A DNA stretch of 64,000 nucleotides, taken from Hygrocybe punicea. Lineage: Eukaryota; Basidiomycota; Agaricomycetes; Agaricales; Hygrophoraceae. Shown piece after piece: positions 9,589 through 22,070 of the stretch; the stretch's first letter is position 1; each line of letters opens with the position of its first letter. The notes under the pieces were generated by a model. The model was given only the letters and a program-made list of their open reading frames with translations. It had not been told where the DNA came from and did not search any database. The stretch covers positions 744,001 through 808,000 of the forward strand of contig OY744462.1 in NCBI GenBank assembly GCA_963556145.1, in the 5' to 3' direction. The translations under genes and the position numbers were made by a program.

Positions 9589-10651
9589 TCTGTCATCCTT
9601 ATCATTGTCATCCAGGCCACTGTCATTATCACCCATACAGTATTGGCTAGTTGATCAGCATTGATGTTAATGTTGTTGATGTCAGGCTCCATTTGGTGTC
9701 ATCATGGTAGTCACTGTTGTCACCCTGGTCATCCTGGCCATCCTCATTGTTCTGGTTGCCAATAGCATCCTGGTCATCCACCTTAGAGGCATAATGCGCA
9801 TACTGAATGACACATGCCTAATAAGGCATTTGGTGGGTGAGATGAGTGTGGTGGGCAGCAGATGACCTGTGCCAGAGGGTGGGTATACCACCCCTCTGGC
9901 CCTCCTGTTGTGTTCATCTTGGGTTTCACCATCTTTTTCATCTTCATTATTGTCATGTTCATCATGTTTGTAGTTGTATTGGTCATTGTTGCTTGTCATT
10001 GGTCGTCCTCAATGTGGGATGCCTGAGATATTAATTAGTCAGACAAAACAAACAAAACAAAACAGTGAATTGTACATCAACCACTCACTGCCTGTATCTG
10101 TGCTCACCTAGCATTGAAATTGATGCCCTGGCTGTTTTGTAACTGCTGTTGTGAGGTATTGGTGGTTGCCAGCATTGGAAGTGGTTGCTAACATGACAGG
10201 ATGTGGTGGGCATGGCTGGAAAGTCATTGGTGGTAGTCATTGGATGTTGTAGGTTGTGGTCAGTGAATAGATGATTTGATGTAGTGGCTGTGGCTAATGG
10301 GATAGGTGTAGTTGTGTCAACTCAATTAAAACTAGCTAGTTGCAGCAATACTAATGGGACCAAAATCTCATATCAAATTTGACAAGGCCAATTTAATATC
10401 TCCCACTGCTTCTTTGCACTTGGTTTGGCATCAAGCGCTCCACATGTTTGTGTGGTGGGGTTGGTGGTGAGATTGAATCTTGACAGACCTTGTTTGTTCG
10501 TCATTTGGTCATCTGCTATTAATTTTCTTTTTTGGATGGTTAGCTGTAGTTTAGCCATTGTCACAACAGTCTTGTCTAGCTAACAACATATAGATAGGTT
10601 AGCCATTGTTAGCTGTAACTGAGCTGAGCTGGACAGAGCTGTGGCAACACT
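9589..10651. other. Gene-free stretch ending in an orphan hAT right end
   Basis: The sequence is low in complexity on the plus strand (GTCATCATT-type runs at 9590-9780 and 9900-10000). It contains one well-formed palindrome 2 on the minus strand and ends with GAGCTGTGGCAACACTA at 10635-10651, the typical right terminus of the TAGTGTTGCC family. I could not locate the matching left end or a target duplication, so an older element into which X inserted is likely but not proven. Confidence 0.5.
9871..9900 (-). repeat. Palindrome 2 copy, near-perfect
   Basis: GCCAGAGGGTGG and CCACCCCTCTGGC flank a GTATAC centre, a variant of the usual GTGCAC. On the minus strand it is followed by ACAG|GTCATC, a weak donor. 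Confidence 0.65.
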
Positions 10652-11189
10652 AATCCTCTCACTTTACCCGCACCATGCCACCTGGCAGAAACCCCAGAAA
10701 GTATTTTGGAAAGTAAAGAAAGAGAACTCATAAATCTTACAGGAAATCACTAACATTTCATGCCTATCTCAACTGCAAGTGAGACTCATATGATCTGATA
10801 ATGCTAGATGGTTCTCTATATATGGTGCTCAACATGGCCACAAGCCTTTGGATATTTTGACAAAGAGGATACTCCTCACCGACTTGAGAAACTTGTGCTG
10901 GAGGGCCATTGCTTTACATGGGATGTCCAAGTTCCTCAGAACTCATCTTTGCACTGTCATTAGTAAAGAATTTCATCTCTTTTCCTACTTATTTCAACAA
11001 TACATAAGAATTTATTAATAATATAGTGTTTAATAGCTCCTTTGAATGCTGCCAGTCCTTTAAACACTGTAATAGAATTGATTTTGTGCTGATTTCTACT
11101 GCTAAAGGGTGTTCTAATGCCACACCTTACAGCATATCTTTTTCACAAGACATGGCTCAGCCGAGATAGACAATTCCCACTCTGAGTGG
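10652..11189. other. Stretch without recognisable features
   Basis: I see no coding frame, terminal repeat or RNA gene. Base composition is balanced, with AT-rich sequence near 10980-11030. Confidence 0.5.
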
Positions 11190-11770
11190 GCCAGCCAATC
11201 TTGGCCAACTAATATCTTTCTCCAGTGCAGATGGCTTGGCCAAAAGGTCTATGTTCTGAGGTACATGAGTTGGCCGAAGCAGAGGGATATATTGGCCAAC
11301 CGGTCTGGGTATTTTGGCTCACCATGGAACATGGATTGGCCAACTGCCCTAGGTATTTTGGCTGGCTATGAAAGGTGGATTGGCCAACCAGTCTGGGCTG
11401 TTTGACTAGCCATAGAACATGGGTTGGCTGACTTGTCTGGGTATTTTGGCTGGCCATGAAAGGTGGATTAGCCGATCAGTCTGGGCTTTTGGGCTAGCCA
11501 TGGAACATGGGTTGGCTGACCAGTCTGGGCTTTTTGGCTAGCCATGGAACCTGGGTTGGCCGACTGGTCTGGGTATTTTGGCTGGCCATGAAAGGTAGAT
11601 TGACTGACCAGTCTGGGCTTTTTGGCTAGCCATGGAACATGGGTTGGCCGACTGGTCTGGGTATGTCGGCTGGCCATGGAACATGGATTAGCCAACTGTC
11701 CCAGGTATTTTGGCTGGCCTTGGAACATGGGTTGGCCAACCTGTCTGGGTATGTTGGCTGAATACTATAT
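11190..11770. repeat. Minisatellite, about ten units of roughly 57-60 bp
   Basis: A diverged unit built on GGTTGGCCGACTGGTCTGGG, TATTTTGGCTGGCCATG and a linker (AAAGGTGGAT or GAACATGGGT) is repeated head to tail. Two unit types, with TATTTTGGCTGGCC or CTTTTTGGCTAGCC, partly alternate, giving a higher-order period near 115-120 bp. The TGGCC words make each unit partly self-complementary. Open frames on both strands are by-products of the repeat. Confidence 0.85.
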
Positions 11771-12289
11771 ATTGGCTTGCTGGCCATTATTTGCAGATAA
11801 TTATGGTCCAGTTGGTTAGGAATATATTAGTTTGAACTAAATCTTCTCTAATGATATGTATTACTCCATCTTGTTGGCAAAGGCAATTTCTGCTTGTGTT
11901 ATCATATTCCTCCACATTACCATTTGTTTTTCAGCATAACAGATGTGTCCCCTCAGTCCTGGACCAACTTTGTCATGACGTGCTTCCCATTGCACTTCCT
12001 AGTGTTGCAACCAACAAATTGTGTTACCTATTTCTGACTTGACGCTTTGCAATTCTTCAGACCGCTGATCATATCTGGCCTTGCCATGGAGCCAGTTTAT
12101 ACGATACACTGTATAGCAGTAAGATCTTCCATGAAGTGCTATAGGAGAACCATTATTTACCTTCCTGCATCTAATCATTGTCTCCAGTATTATTCCTATA
12201 TTTCATCCGTCAGATCCAGGGCAGCTTGTGACTCCTTTGGCCCACTCTATTCTCCTCAAGCATATCACCACTCATCTTGATATCCTCCT
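11771..12289. other. Stretch without recognisable features
   Basis: I find no recognisable gene or repeat. The KDZ gene remnant begins (3' end) at the right border. Confidence 0.45.
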
Positions 12290-15200
12290 GCCCCAGCAAT
12301 TTGAAATGATCCAAAATGTCTGCACTCCCCCCTAGATTGACCAATGCTCGACGAGCCTGCCTGTAACTGGTGGCATATTTGGAAACTTTTTGCTGGATGG
12401 CATGTATGTCACCCCATGCTCAAGTCTTCTTCTTCTGACTGTTTGCTCCATGGACAGAGGTTCAGAAAATTACGATTTTCTCACCCAGTGTCATCCTCAA
12501 GTTTTCCAAACAGTTGTTTGCTTGCCCCACCCTGAGTTCCACCTCCTGAGCAGCCAAATTTTCCAAACCCAGCCAAGCACATTCCTCGATTTCCAAGGTA
12601 GATGGCATTGTAAGTCGACAGTTTTCAGGCCATTCTGTGACATTGTCATCATCTTCTTTATCTACCTCACCCTTCTCATCCAAATCCATGATCCAATCAT
12701 CAGCATCTAATCCACAATTCACCAAATTACAGTCATCCACTTGTTCACCCAGTATTCTGTGCATTTTTCTATGGAACAAATCGATTCGAGACTGAAGCCT
12801 ATTTTGATGATCCTCCAGATTTGCCTTATCTGTGAAACTGCCTATTTTTTGAACAGCATGCGCTGTTGTCTTCAGAATATTCCTGTAGGGTATACAAATG
12901 TCAAAGAGACAGTTGATTAGAATGAGGATACATCCTGCTGTGCTTATTCTATGTTTATTCCTTCATTTAACATGGTCACCTGACCAGCTATTACATGTTT
13001 GGGATTTCCTGTCATCAGTCTCAACCTGATCTGAGCCTGTGATGGTGCTGGTGAAACATCGTTACCATGTCCAAATTACCCACATTTTACAAGACAAACC
13101 TTTCTCCATTCTGATATCGAATACCCTCAAATAATCACTGTGGAAATCCATTGCCCTTCTTTCTTCTTCCTTCCACTGTGACAGCACTTGCTCATCGACA
13201 GTTTTGGAAAGCTCCTCAAAGGCTGCCTTCATTTTCTGCATTCCATCTACTGCTTTATCATACCATTTCAACAAAGAGCAAACTGTGGGATGGCTATGGT
13301 GATGATTTGTATTGATGACATGCCTGTGAATCATGTACCCATTCCTACCAACTTCTTCCAATTCGAATTCCTCATAAGGTCATCCAGGATCTCACATCAT
13401 TGGGATCTTGACATGAAACAAATAAAACTGGAAATCTTGTTGATGATAGCCCACAGTGTCTCCAAAATTTCACCATCCTGCTGACTAGCACCACAAACGA
13501 AGTTGAGACTGAATAGAGCAAAATACTTGGCAACATGTGCACCAAGATGAAACTTGCCCACAGCCCCAATGATCTCAAGCACCTCAGGGAGAGTGAGGTA
13601 GTCAGAATCGGAAACCCTTTTAGCAAAATTGATGAGCCAACTGCAGACAATATCATATTCCACCAGTGCTTCCATGATACCACTGTGGCACAGCCTATTG
13701 AGAGCATTGCATATCGAATAATTGATGTTCATATGTCTGGTGCGGGCTGATTAACAAATTTGTGATGATTCATAGCTCAAAATACATGACTGACCGTTCA
13801 CCCTTCTGGAAGTCAACGACACTGTGTGGTACAAAGCAACCATGCTTCGCACAAGCACATGCACCAATGCCAGTAGCATACAAGTTATGACAATTGGCAT
13901 TTGCTTGGTTGACAGCCTTGTGATTGGAGCACTGTGACCTCTGATACAGGATCATTGATTTAGCATTCACAAAATTCACAATTCAATAAATACCTCTTTG
14001 GACTCCAGGGAAGCTACCAGATGAGCATGATAAGGTGCATCCTCAACCATGTAGCCTTGTCCATCAATAAGATTAACGTTGTCATCAGGCTTCCGCATAT
14101 TAATCTGCTCAGCTTTGAAATTCCTGTTGACGACGATGCTGGGCCTGTAAAGCCACCTGTTTCCATGGTTGGTGAGGAACTCCATGAAAACTGATCAGAA
14201 TGACTCACTGATTGGGTCTATCCATCTAGTTCTGCAGAAGATTTATCCCTGGCTGGGAACATGCAAGGCAAAACAATGCCAGATCGCCATTACCAGGCTC
14301 CCTCTCAGTATCATGCCCCAAGCCAAATCGTTTCTTGAGGTTCAAGTACTGCCACTGTCTTGAGACCCTCATTAGTTCACAATAACGATCCTGAATAATA
14401 TAACTCAGTACTTCGTTCTGTATGGACAGTGTAACCAAAGAAGAAGTATATAACGAACTGGCAATGTATCTGGAAATGCATTGCAAGACAGTCTCCTTAA
14501 CTTGTTATAAAAGTTTTTTGCAGACATTTTGCACTCAAATCAATGTAGAAATAATCCAGGAGCTGGAAAGTGAAGGCTGACAATGGCTGTTTTGCTGTTT
14601 CAGGATACAAATGCATTCAAAGTAGTTGAATGTCTCAAGTAGGGGCATCTGGGCAGGAGCACCATCGGATTCGACGTCGGTAAATTCCATTCGTATGAGT
14701 GACAGTAAGGATATCCTCCTCGGTGTGAACACCCAATTCCGATTCCAAATTGTCCTCCTCATCCAGGCCAGACATTAAAATATCCCTCACAGATGTATCT
14801 TCGACAGATGGCTCCTGTCCATCATGTCTGTATGACGGACAATCACCTCCACCATGGCCAAGACACATGACCAGGCCAATCATATTAAGATCATGTTTCA
14901 AGAAACATTTGCCATTCCAGATCTCAATTCTGTGGAATAGATTATGCTTGTGTGTCTACAAACAACAACGCTGGCAGAACGAAAGACAACCATAGCAATC
15001 AGGGCAACGAATAAACATATCAGCCATGAGACATGTCTGGCATGTAACATCAGAAGGGGGGGCCTCAGATGATAAGAGTTTGGAGAGGTATTGCTTGTGA
15101 ATCACTTTCCAGGCTTCCATTTCATCATTCTGTGTCTAATTGACATGCAATCAAAATCAAGTTGAACAGATAATAGTTGTGTCAACCTTTCCACTCTTAT

Positions 15201-15423
15201 TTCAGTGTCTCCTTGTCAGATACTCCTCCTCTTCCACAAACGACGTTGAGGGCAAGGGAGGATCTTCACTCCTTTGTGATTGTTTTACAGGACTTGGCTG
15301 ATGAATGACTGGACGAGCCTTGACTGTCTTTCCACCTTGTTTCTTTGCCACCACCATAAATTCAACCTCTCTGGCAAATTCCTTTTTTTTTCCTGACTGG
15401 GAAATGACTTTTGATTTCGGCAT
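12290..15423 (-). pseudogene. KDZ-superfamily transposase, decayed
   Basis: The segments read in order on the minus strand as a Kyakuja-Dileera-Zisupton type transposase. The N-terminus starts at ATG 15423 (MPKSKVISQSGKKKEFAREV). A CxC2-like cysteine cluster follows at about 15060-14640, with CQTC, CPDCYGC, CQRCC, a FHRIEIW motif, LGHGGGDCP and CSCPDAP. The catalytic region at about 14185-13370 contains the family blocks GIGACACAKHGCFVP, DFQKGER and LPEVLEIIGAVGKFHLGAHV. The C-terminal helical region at 13361-12290 has the LRVGQANNCLENLR block. The pieces are in several frames with stops between them. Some breaks may be introns, but others appear to be frameshifts. These enzymes cut and paste large DNA transposons; I could not identify this element's ends. 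Confidence 0.85.
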
Positions 15424-15607
15424 GGATGAACAATGGTTGGATGAGTGTGGGAAAAGTGAGCAAATGACATGCATTATAAAGACCAATGCACAAGGCAAAA
15501 CACATGGCAAATAATAAATATGACATAAATTACGTGGCTTGACATACAAATAGGACAGGGTTACAAATCCGATGAACTGTCACCATTGTTGGGGCCTCAA
15601 ACCAACC

Positions 15608-16190
15608 TCAGACCAATTTAACATCACTGGATGAACCCTCATTTCCTTCCACTACAACCCTGTCCAGCACATCCCCCTGAATGCAATTGCAAACAGCTTG
15701 CCTGTGCAAGGCCACCTGGACTTCCTGATGGAGTGTGGGTATTTGCCAGTCTTGCCATGGATCTTTGGCAGCTTTGTTGGTACTCTTGTCACCCAGTATG
15801 ATGTCCATGATTTCTATTGGGTTTTCTAAGAAGATTTGAAGGAAATGCAGCATGTAGATGCCACAATCGTCAAAATTCGGCTGTCCAGGTACCTGAAAAG
15901 AAAGCTTCAATTCAGTCGCAACACTGACGTTAGACATGGTTCACTGTGGGGGTGACTATCTTGATATGTGCCAGCTTTTTCACCTGTCTGGTGTTCATCG
16001 CAATGCCAGCCAGCCACGCATGCACCAGGGATATATCTTTTTGATGGTTCACTGGGGGCAGTGAATCGAGAACAAAGGTTATGCTGATATGGTTTCCATG
16101 TCTATAACCCCAGATAAAGAGGTTATAAAAGATGAAAACATCACAAAGGTGCGAATGGGACTTGGGACACTCCCGACGATAACGCAATAA
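15608..16190 (-). pseudogene. Ulp1-like (C48) protease fragment
   Basis: Two blocks on the minus strand fit the C-terminal catalytic part of an Ulp1/SUMO-type cysteine protease: ITFVLDSLPPV, with the triad Asp, at about 16100, and GQPNFDDCGIYMLHFLQIF, with the catalytic Cys in DDCG, at about 15890. A short intron may join them near 15930-15950. The upstream part with the catalytic His is not visible, so the gene is truncated at about 16190-16290. It lies 185 bp upstream of the KDZ start on the same strand. KDZ elements of fungi are known to carry such protease genes, so it was probably cargo of the same transposon. Confidence 0.7.
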
Positions 16191-16289
16191 TGCATGATAA
16201 TATGTGCGATTAAATAAACAAATGCGAAGATTTGCAAGATAACATGATATCGCAATGCAGTGATAAACAAGGATTGGAAGGCTTAGCTG

Positions 16290-17392
16290 GGTGCCCTAGA
16301 TGACAGTGCGATACGCAGTGATGATGTGACGAGACAAAGGTTCTGCCCTACGACTTAGGTCGCAATAGCAGAGAGTACGCAATGAGAAAAGACGCAAATT
16401 TGAGTGAGAATGACTGGATCTTTAAACTTAAGATGAAAACTGGTGGAAAGGGGAGAACTGGGTTCTTCTCTTCTATTTTCTACTAGAGGACATTTTTTAT
16501 ACTTTAGAGGGATAGGGGTTTAAGGGTGGACGAGTGAAATGGAAATGCAGTGAGATATCACATGAAAGCAATGAAACGGTGTAGAGGCTCCGGGCCGTCT
16601 GGACCCGAATCCTCTTCATATCCCACTTCGTCCCCGTCCATTCCCATTCATGTTTTGTCGACTCCGCCCGATTCCGGTCCTTTCCATCGATTCCGCTCCG
16701 GATTCCGCCTCCGGAATCGTTCCTACTCAAGATGCGATGTCTCTAACGACCCGGAATCAGTACGTATATAGTTACATATGATATATCTTCGTTTCCCGTT
16801 ACTTAGTACATAGCATCATTCCTCCTATACTCCGCTCCACTCCTCTACCATCAGTTACAGCCTTCGCTTGTAGTACCTAGTTACTACAGCACAGGATCAC
16901 TCCCAGTAGTATAAAAGATGTACCCTTATACTACAACATCATTATTACATCCCACCATATCATATTGTATCCTGCTTCAGTTCTACTTCTTAGTCCTCGC
17001 TTCGTATCGTCTCCATATTAGTCTTCGTACTCCACTCCCTTCACTTCCCCTCTGATCCGGAACCCCAGATTCAGGTTGGATTGACTAGACTACAAAGACA
17101 CTAAACTCCTCTGATCACTTCTTAGCTGATCAACCCTTTCCGTAGATTCCCATTCGGGTCTACAACCGAACTCGCCGTCACAACGGTAACAGAATGGCAA
17201 AGGATTTGAATTAACGGCAAATATCACATGAAAGTCAGCGAAAAGAAGAAGATAGACCAGATGAATTACATTTCTGGTATTGGACTCGGTGTCCAAACGT
17301 GTAGGACGTGTTTAGCGGTGGTTTTTCAGCATATTGAGACTGGGTTGCTTGATTAAGATACAGTGAAGATGTCAAAGCCACGCATGCGTAGA
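16290..17392. other. Gene-free stretch with ATTCCG-rich block
   Basis: Positions 16570-16730 hold many CCGGATTCCG/CGGAATCG words, like the short repeated words inside the ends of hAT-like elements elsewhere in the window. I found no clear terminal repeat. The remainder shows no coding signal. Confidence 0.4.
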
Positions 17393-19038
17393 TGTTACAT
17401 TTTTCAACTCCGCAACTCCGATTCCGACTCCACTACCCACGATGACGATTCCACTTTACCATACCTTCCTTTTTCGTTCCCCTTTACCTTTTGTCTTCTT
17501 TTGGACATTGTTGTTTATTCTTGTCCTTGTTCTCTTTTCTTCCTTTCTTCTTCTAGAACAATCCAGACCGACCATGGACATCTCCCACGTGACCTTGTTG
17601 TACCCGAATAGTCTCCTTGCCGATGGACGTCACCGACATTGTCTTTTCCCTTCGATATCTTGTTTACGCTATCCCACGATAAACCGATCACAATGGCTGT
17701 ACTCCCGACACAGCTCATTACCGTAATTGTTATTGGCAGCATTGCCATCATCTTCCTGATCGGTTTCTACCTTGTTATGATCTATCTTTGGCATCGGCAC
17801 CGAAACCCTTCCACCATTGATACTTCTGACTTCCACCTTGACAATATATCGACACATAATTGACAATTGCCATTCCCGGATATTTGGTTTCCATATTCGT
17901 ACCCTGTGCCCACCATTATCCTCCCTGACGATCCGACGACATTCCTCACCTGCATGCGAACTCTGAACAATCCCCAATCACGAGACATTTCACTGTTCTC
18001 TCTAATCCGACCATCGCCGGAGCATACTCTTTTGGACTTCGACTACAGACCATACGACTTCCCAAACAGTGAACCAACCCCTATCGTATATTGTTCGCAC
18101 GACACCGCTTCAATGCAGTACCCGACGACTTGTTCCCACAGTTTGTCACTCATGCCATGACTCGAAACCTGGACCCACATTCATTTATCCTTTTCCGTCT
18201 TTCATCTTGATACCTCCCACACTCGTTTACAATGATACCCTTTCTTGGACGAATACCGACATCACGTGGACCTTCTTGTTCCACAAACAGGACAAGACAT
18301 CACTCCTCGATACGTCATCGACACAGACATCATCATCCGGTACAGCTTATGCTGTTCACATGTCTGACCTCGACTAGCCCACCGTCCTAGTTGGTTTTCC
18401 TTCCACACATTCCTTTGTTTTCTTTCATGCAAACCTTGCCACTACATCCACACCACCTCAAGACATTCTCATCACCAATCCCACATTGGACGATACCCAT
18501 CTTCGACCCGACCGTGCAACGCACTTGCCAGACTGCACACTTGCCTGTTACAGCAAGTGTAGACCCCGAATAGGCAATTCTGCACATCACATGATCCGAT
18601 GACAAATCATCCGAGTCATCCGGACCCCCTCTATTCCTCAATGACACCCGGGCCTCCAGTTGGATCGCGAGAACATCGACATGAGGACGCCTCATGTGCG
18701 CCTCATGGTGAACACATGGTAGAGTTGGACATGTTGTAGCTTCATGGTTGTATTTCTATTTACCTCCCCTCAAGACCAGTCACTATATATACTGTTCTTG
18801 TTGTTGGTTCGGACTTTTTCTTCTTTTCCTTTCTTTACGTTTAGTCTGGTTCTTGGGGCAGACTCATCTTGTTTTGGGTAACCCCCACGGCTCGCAATGA
18901 CATTAGACCTTGACCCCCCCTCTTAGCAGTGTTGTCTTAGCTGTAAGCAACAATGAAAGCTGCTGTTCTCCCCTCTGGAAGCCGATCCCCTGTTAAGTTG
19001 ATTGTTGCCGGAGCCCGCTGCAGAAGCGATCCGTAACA
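17393..19038 (+). repeat. 5' LTR of the LARD-like element
   Basis: The repeat begins TGTTACATTTTTC and ends GATCCGTAACA. TC-rich sequence occupies its first 200 bp, and a TATATATAC word lies near 18784. Confidence 0.9.
17693..17863 (+). CDS. Small ORF in the LTR with one membrane helix
   Basis: An ATG at 17693 opens a 56-codon frame. Residues about 8-30 form a strongly hydrophobic helix (LITVIVIGSIAIIFLIGFYL), followed by basic WHRHR, the layout of a single-pass membrane protein. It ends in TGA, but the same frame stays open for another 97 codons (to 18160) with a Pro/Tyr-rich sequence. It may therefore be a fragment of a larger captured gene with one stop or an intron. The ORF occurs identically in the 3' LTR (22371-22541). 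I do not recognise the family, and coding function is unproven. Confidence 0.35.
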   Translation: MAVLPTQLITVIVIGSIAIIFLIGFYLVMIYLWHRHRNPSTIDTSDFHLDNISTHN

Positions 19039-20032
19039 AAAGACTAAACGTTTCCCAACTCCCTCGACATTCAACTTTCGACATGAACGAATGAACCCCC
19101 TCCTCTCTTCCGAATCCCTCCCTCGTCCTCCCCTACACCCTCTCCCTCTCCTCCTCCTCTCGACTTTATTCATCCCTAAACCCTGACCCCACACGAATGG
19201 ACGAACGAATGATGCTAGCCTGTTACTGACACAGACCTGAAATCTGTTGATGTACACTAGCCACCCGGACCCCTGAACGAATGTTGAATACTCCGAATGG
19301 TCAACCTCAAGACTGCCGCCCTGCGAATTATTTATGGTTTATCCATAATAATTGCTCAAGCCCAATCCTGGAACCCCTGACTAACGTCACCACTGTCATT
19401 CCGCTACTTCAATATGATGATTACGACATGAAATGATGCAATGGACAAGACTTGTCATTGCCCCAGATGCAGAAGGACACTGCTAGACAAACCAATCGCC
19501 TTCGGTATCCCACCTTCATGATTCAAATATGTTTTGGTTGTACCAGACATATTATGACTCCCTCTCCCTGGACGAACTGAAATCAACGAACCCTTCAAAC
19601 CACCTTCCTTCCTACCCTTCCTTCCACCTCCTCCCTCCCATCTCCCCACCAAATGCAGAAAGCCCAGAGAAAGCCGGTACGCATATGAAACCCTGATTCC
19701 TGAAATGACCTATACATGTGACAAAGAGAAGTGGTTGATCTTAGTAGTCTGTTGGAACAGATGAAAGGGGACCCTCTTTGTTTGACATGGATGAACAAAC
19801 GACCAAGACTATAATGATTGTCATGACCAGAACACATATGAAATACCACTCCTTACCAATTTGGATAGCGCGGATCGGCATATCAGGTGATATCCCGCTA
19901 CACACCCTCTTTTTCTAGAAGTTTGATCCCCGATCATACATACGAATCCACGAGGCAACCAAGACCCTGGTACATGGATCGATCACTGGAAACTCCGACA
20001 CGATGCTGACAACGAGGCATGGTAATTACTGA

Positions 20033-20476
20033 AGACGGAAAACTTCTTTAAACCACCCACCTGTCGTCACCCTGGCCAACCTCTGCCCTCCAGGCCATCC
20101 CTACCCATGGCCTGCCCGTCGCTGGTGGCAGTGTGATCTTGCCTGGTTCCCCCTCAACCGACCTGACGACTGGGTCGACTACATCAGCTGGAACGATCCT
20201 CGCATTCCTCACCTCGTCTTCCTTCCACGATCCGTGACACCGGTCCTTGACGAATTACACCGTCTCCTGGGTGGTCTACGGATCACTGAGCAAAGAAATC
20301 GTCGAAGCCAATTCCTCCTCCAGCGTCTCCAATACATTTTGGACGAAGAACTTCCTCATCATCGATTCGTTGTTCGCATCCCCGCTCCTCGTCTTGCACC
20401 CGTACCCCAGAATCATCGTGACACACGTATCGTCCAGCATCCTCGACACCGTCCCCACCGTCGACATCGACAATGA
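20033..20476 (+). CDS. Open frame in the LARD interior, Arg/His/Pro-rich, no clear start
   Basis: The frame is open for about 148 codons without an early ATG. It begins with Trp/Pro-rich sequence (PWPARRWWQCDLAWFPLNRP) and ends in basic, His-rich residues. It overlaps the next frame by four bases (ATGA-type overlap at 20473-20476). Such coupling and the basic character would suit a gag remnant, but I see no zinc knuckle and do not recognise it. Confidence 0.35.
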   Translation, partial: RRKTSLNHPPVVTLANLCPPGHPYPWPARRWWQCDLAWFPLNRPDDWVDYISWNDPRIPHLVFLPRSVTPVLDELHRLLGGLRITEQRNRRSQFLLQRLQYILDEELPHHRFVVRIPAPRLAPVPQNHRDTRIVQHPRHRPHRRHRQ

Positions 20477-20970
20477 GTCTCGACGTACCCTTTATCTTCG
20501 ATGATCTGGACAATGAGCTATATTTTGGTGCAGTGAATATTTGCGGTGAAGAACATCTGACTCCCCCCATTGATGACTTTGATGCGTACATGGACAGTCT
20601 CACTGATCTTCCGACACCCCCTCGAAAAGTAACCCACCAACAGCATATAGAGATGGATGATGAATACCGAGCATGGTTGTATTCTCCACCTCTTGTCTCG
20701 CTCCAAACCCAGTCACGTCGCCGCTCTCCACTTCTTCCCCAATCCCAGAGAAAGAAACTCGACCGTGCACACCGTTCTGACGGCCATAACATGCAGAACA
20801 ATCGCACGAGAAATCGACATGGGACCAAAGAACCTGATTATCATCGTCATGCTTTATTTCGTGCAATGCATGAGCGTATGGTGAAGGGGAAGGAGAATGA
20901 CATCCATGGATTGGATTGGAGATTGATGTTGTTTGTGAAAGGATACACCCCCGTCATGTATGATGCATAG
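20473..20970 (+). CDS. Unknown 165-residue protein in the LARD interior
   Basis: The ATG at 20473 overlaps the stop of the preceding frame. The N-terminal half is acidic (FDDLDNELYFGAVN, PPIDDFDAYMDSL) and the C-terminal half basic. There are no membrane segments and no known motif. It is the longest ATG-initiated frame in the interior and could encode a structural protein or be fortuitous. Confidence 0.4.
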   Translation: MSLDVPFIFDDLDNELYFGAVNICGEEHLTPPIDDFDAYMDSLTDLPTPPRKVTHQQHIEMDDEYRAWLYSPPLVSLQTQSRRRSPLLPQSQRKKLDRAHRSDGHNMQNNRTRNRHGTKEPDYHRHALFRAMHERMVKGKENDIHGLDWRLMLFVKGYTPVMYDA

Positions 20971-22070
20971 AATGGACTTTCCCCTGTATGTAAACAACCC
21001 CGACATTATTTACACCAACAAAAACACCCAGAAGAAGAAACAGAATACCCAGAAACAGAAGAGAAGAAACAGAAATGGAATGGACAGATGGAACATGACC
21101 ATAGAGAAACATGTAGCAGGTTCTCTCACCGGCTATACAAATAAGAGATGAAACAGCAGGTTCTCTCACCAGCTATATAAGTAAGAGATGAATATCCGAA
21201 ATGATATAAAATCTACGATCCCCAGACGCATGCATGATCGCTATAAGCCGTAGAATGAACCTTGATGTCTATGGACACCAGAACTGAACCAGAAGGATAC
21301 TGGTTTGATTCAAACCAATGACCTCCGATCCCACATAGGAAAGGAACCCGATGTGCTGCTGACCAGTAAGGCAGTAAATGCACCAGAAAAAGAAACGATG
21401 AAGAATGAATCCCCATCCGAAATCCTTTGCCAATGTATAACTTGGAACTGGCAACTCTTTCACTTTCCTTATCCCGAATTCCCAAACATCTTCTGACCGA
21501 CACCAGACCCTGTTGCATTCATGGAATATGAAGAAATCTCGCACACCATTCGAGTGTAGGAAATCCACGATCAGTCAACAACACCGATATCTGAAACGAT
21601 ACAAATCTATGTTCATTTGAATGTCCGTAATGACTATAAACTTCTGACACCCAGAACTCTCTGACATCCAGAACTCCCTCATCCCAAAAAATGCCGACCA
21701 CCTAATTCTCTTTGAACCGAAAACCCTGAATGAACACCTGGACCCCGACAACCTTTACCTCCTTTCAACCCGACACCCTTGACGACTTAATAACGAAATA
21801 ACAATGATCTCTGAATATCCACAATGACAAAAAACAATTGGACGAACCCGGATATATTTCTTTTGAAACCCTTGAAACTCAGTAACGTCTTCATGATTCA
21901 ATGACCTTTGGACTGACATTTTTTCCTTCTTCATGTCTTTGATTTCTTGCCGACCTTGATCATGTCGTTAAACTGTCTGTTCTTTCCTTGTATTTTTTTC
22001 CTTGTTCTTTGTTTCCCTTGTTCTTTGTTCTTCCGGTTAATCGGGACGATTCCCCTTGTTCCGGGGGTAT

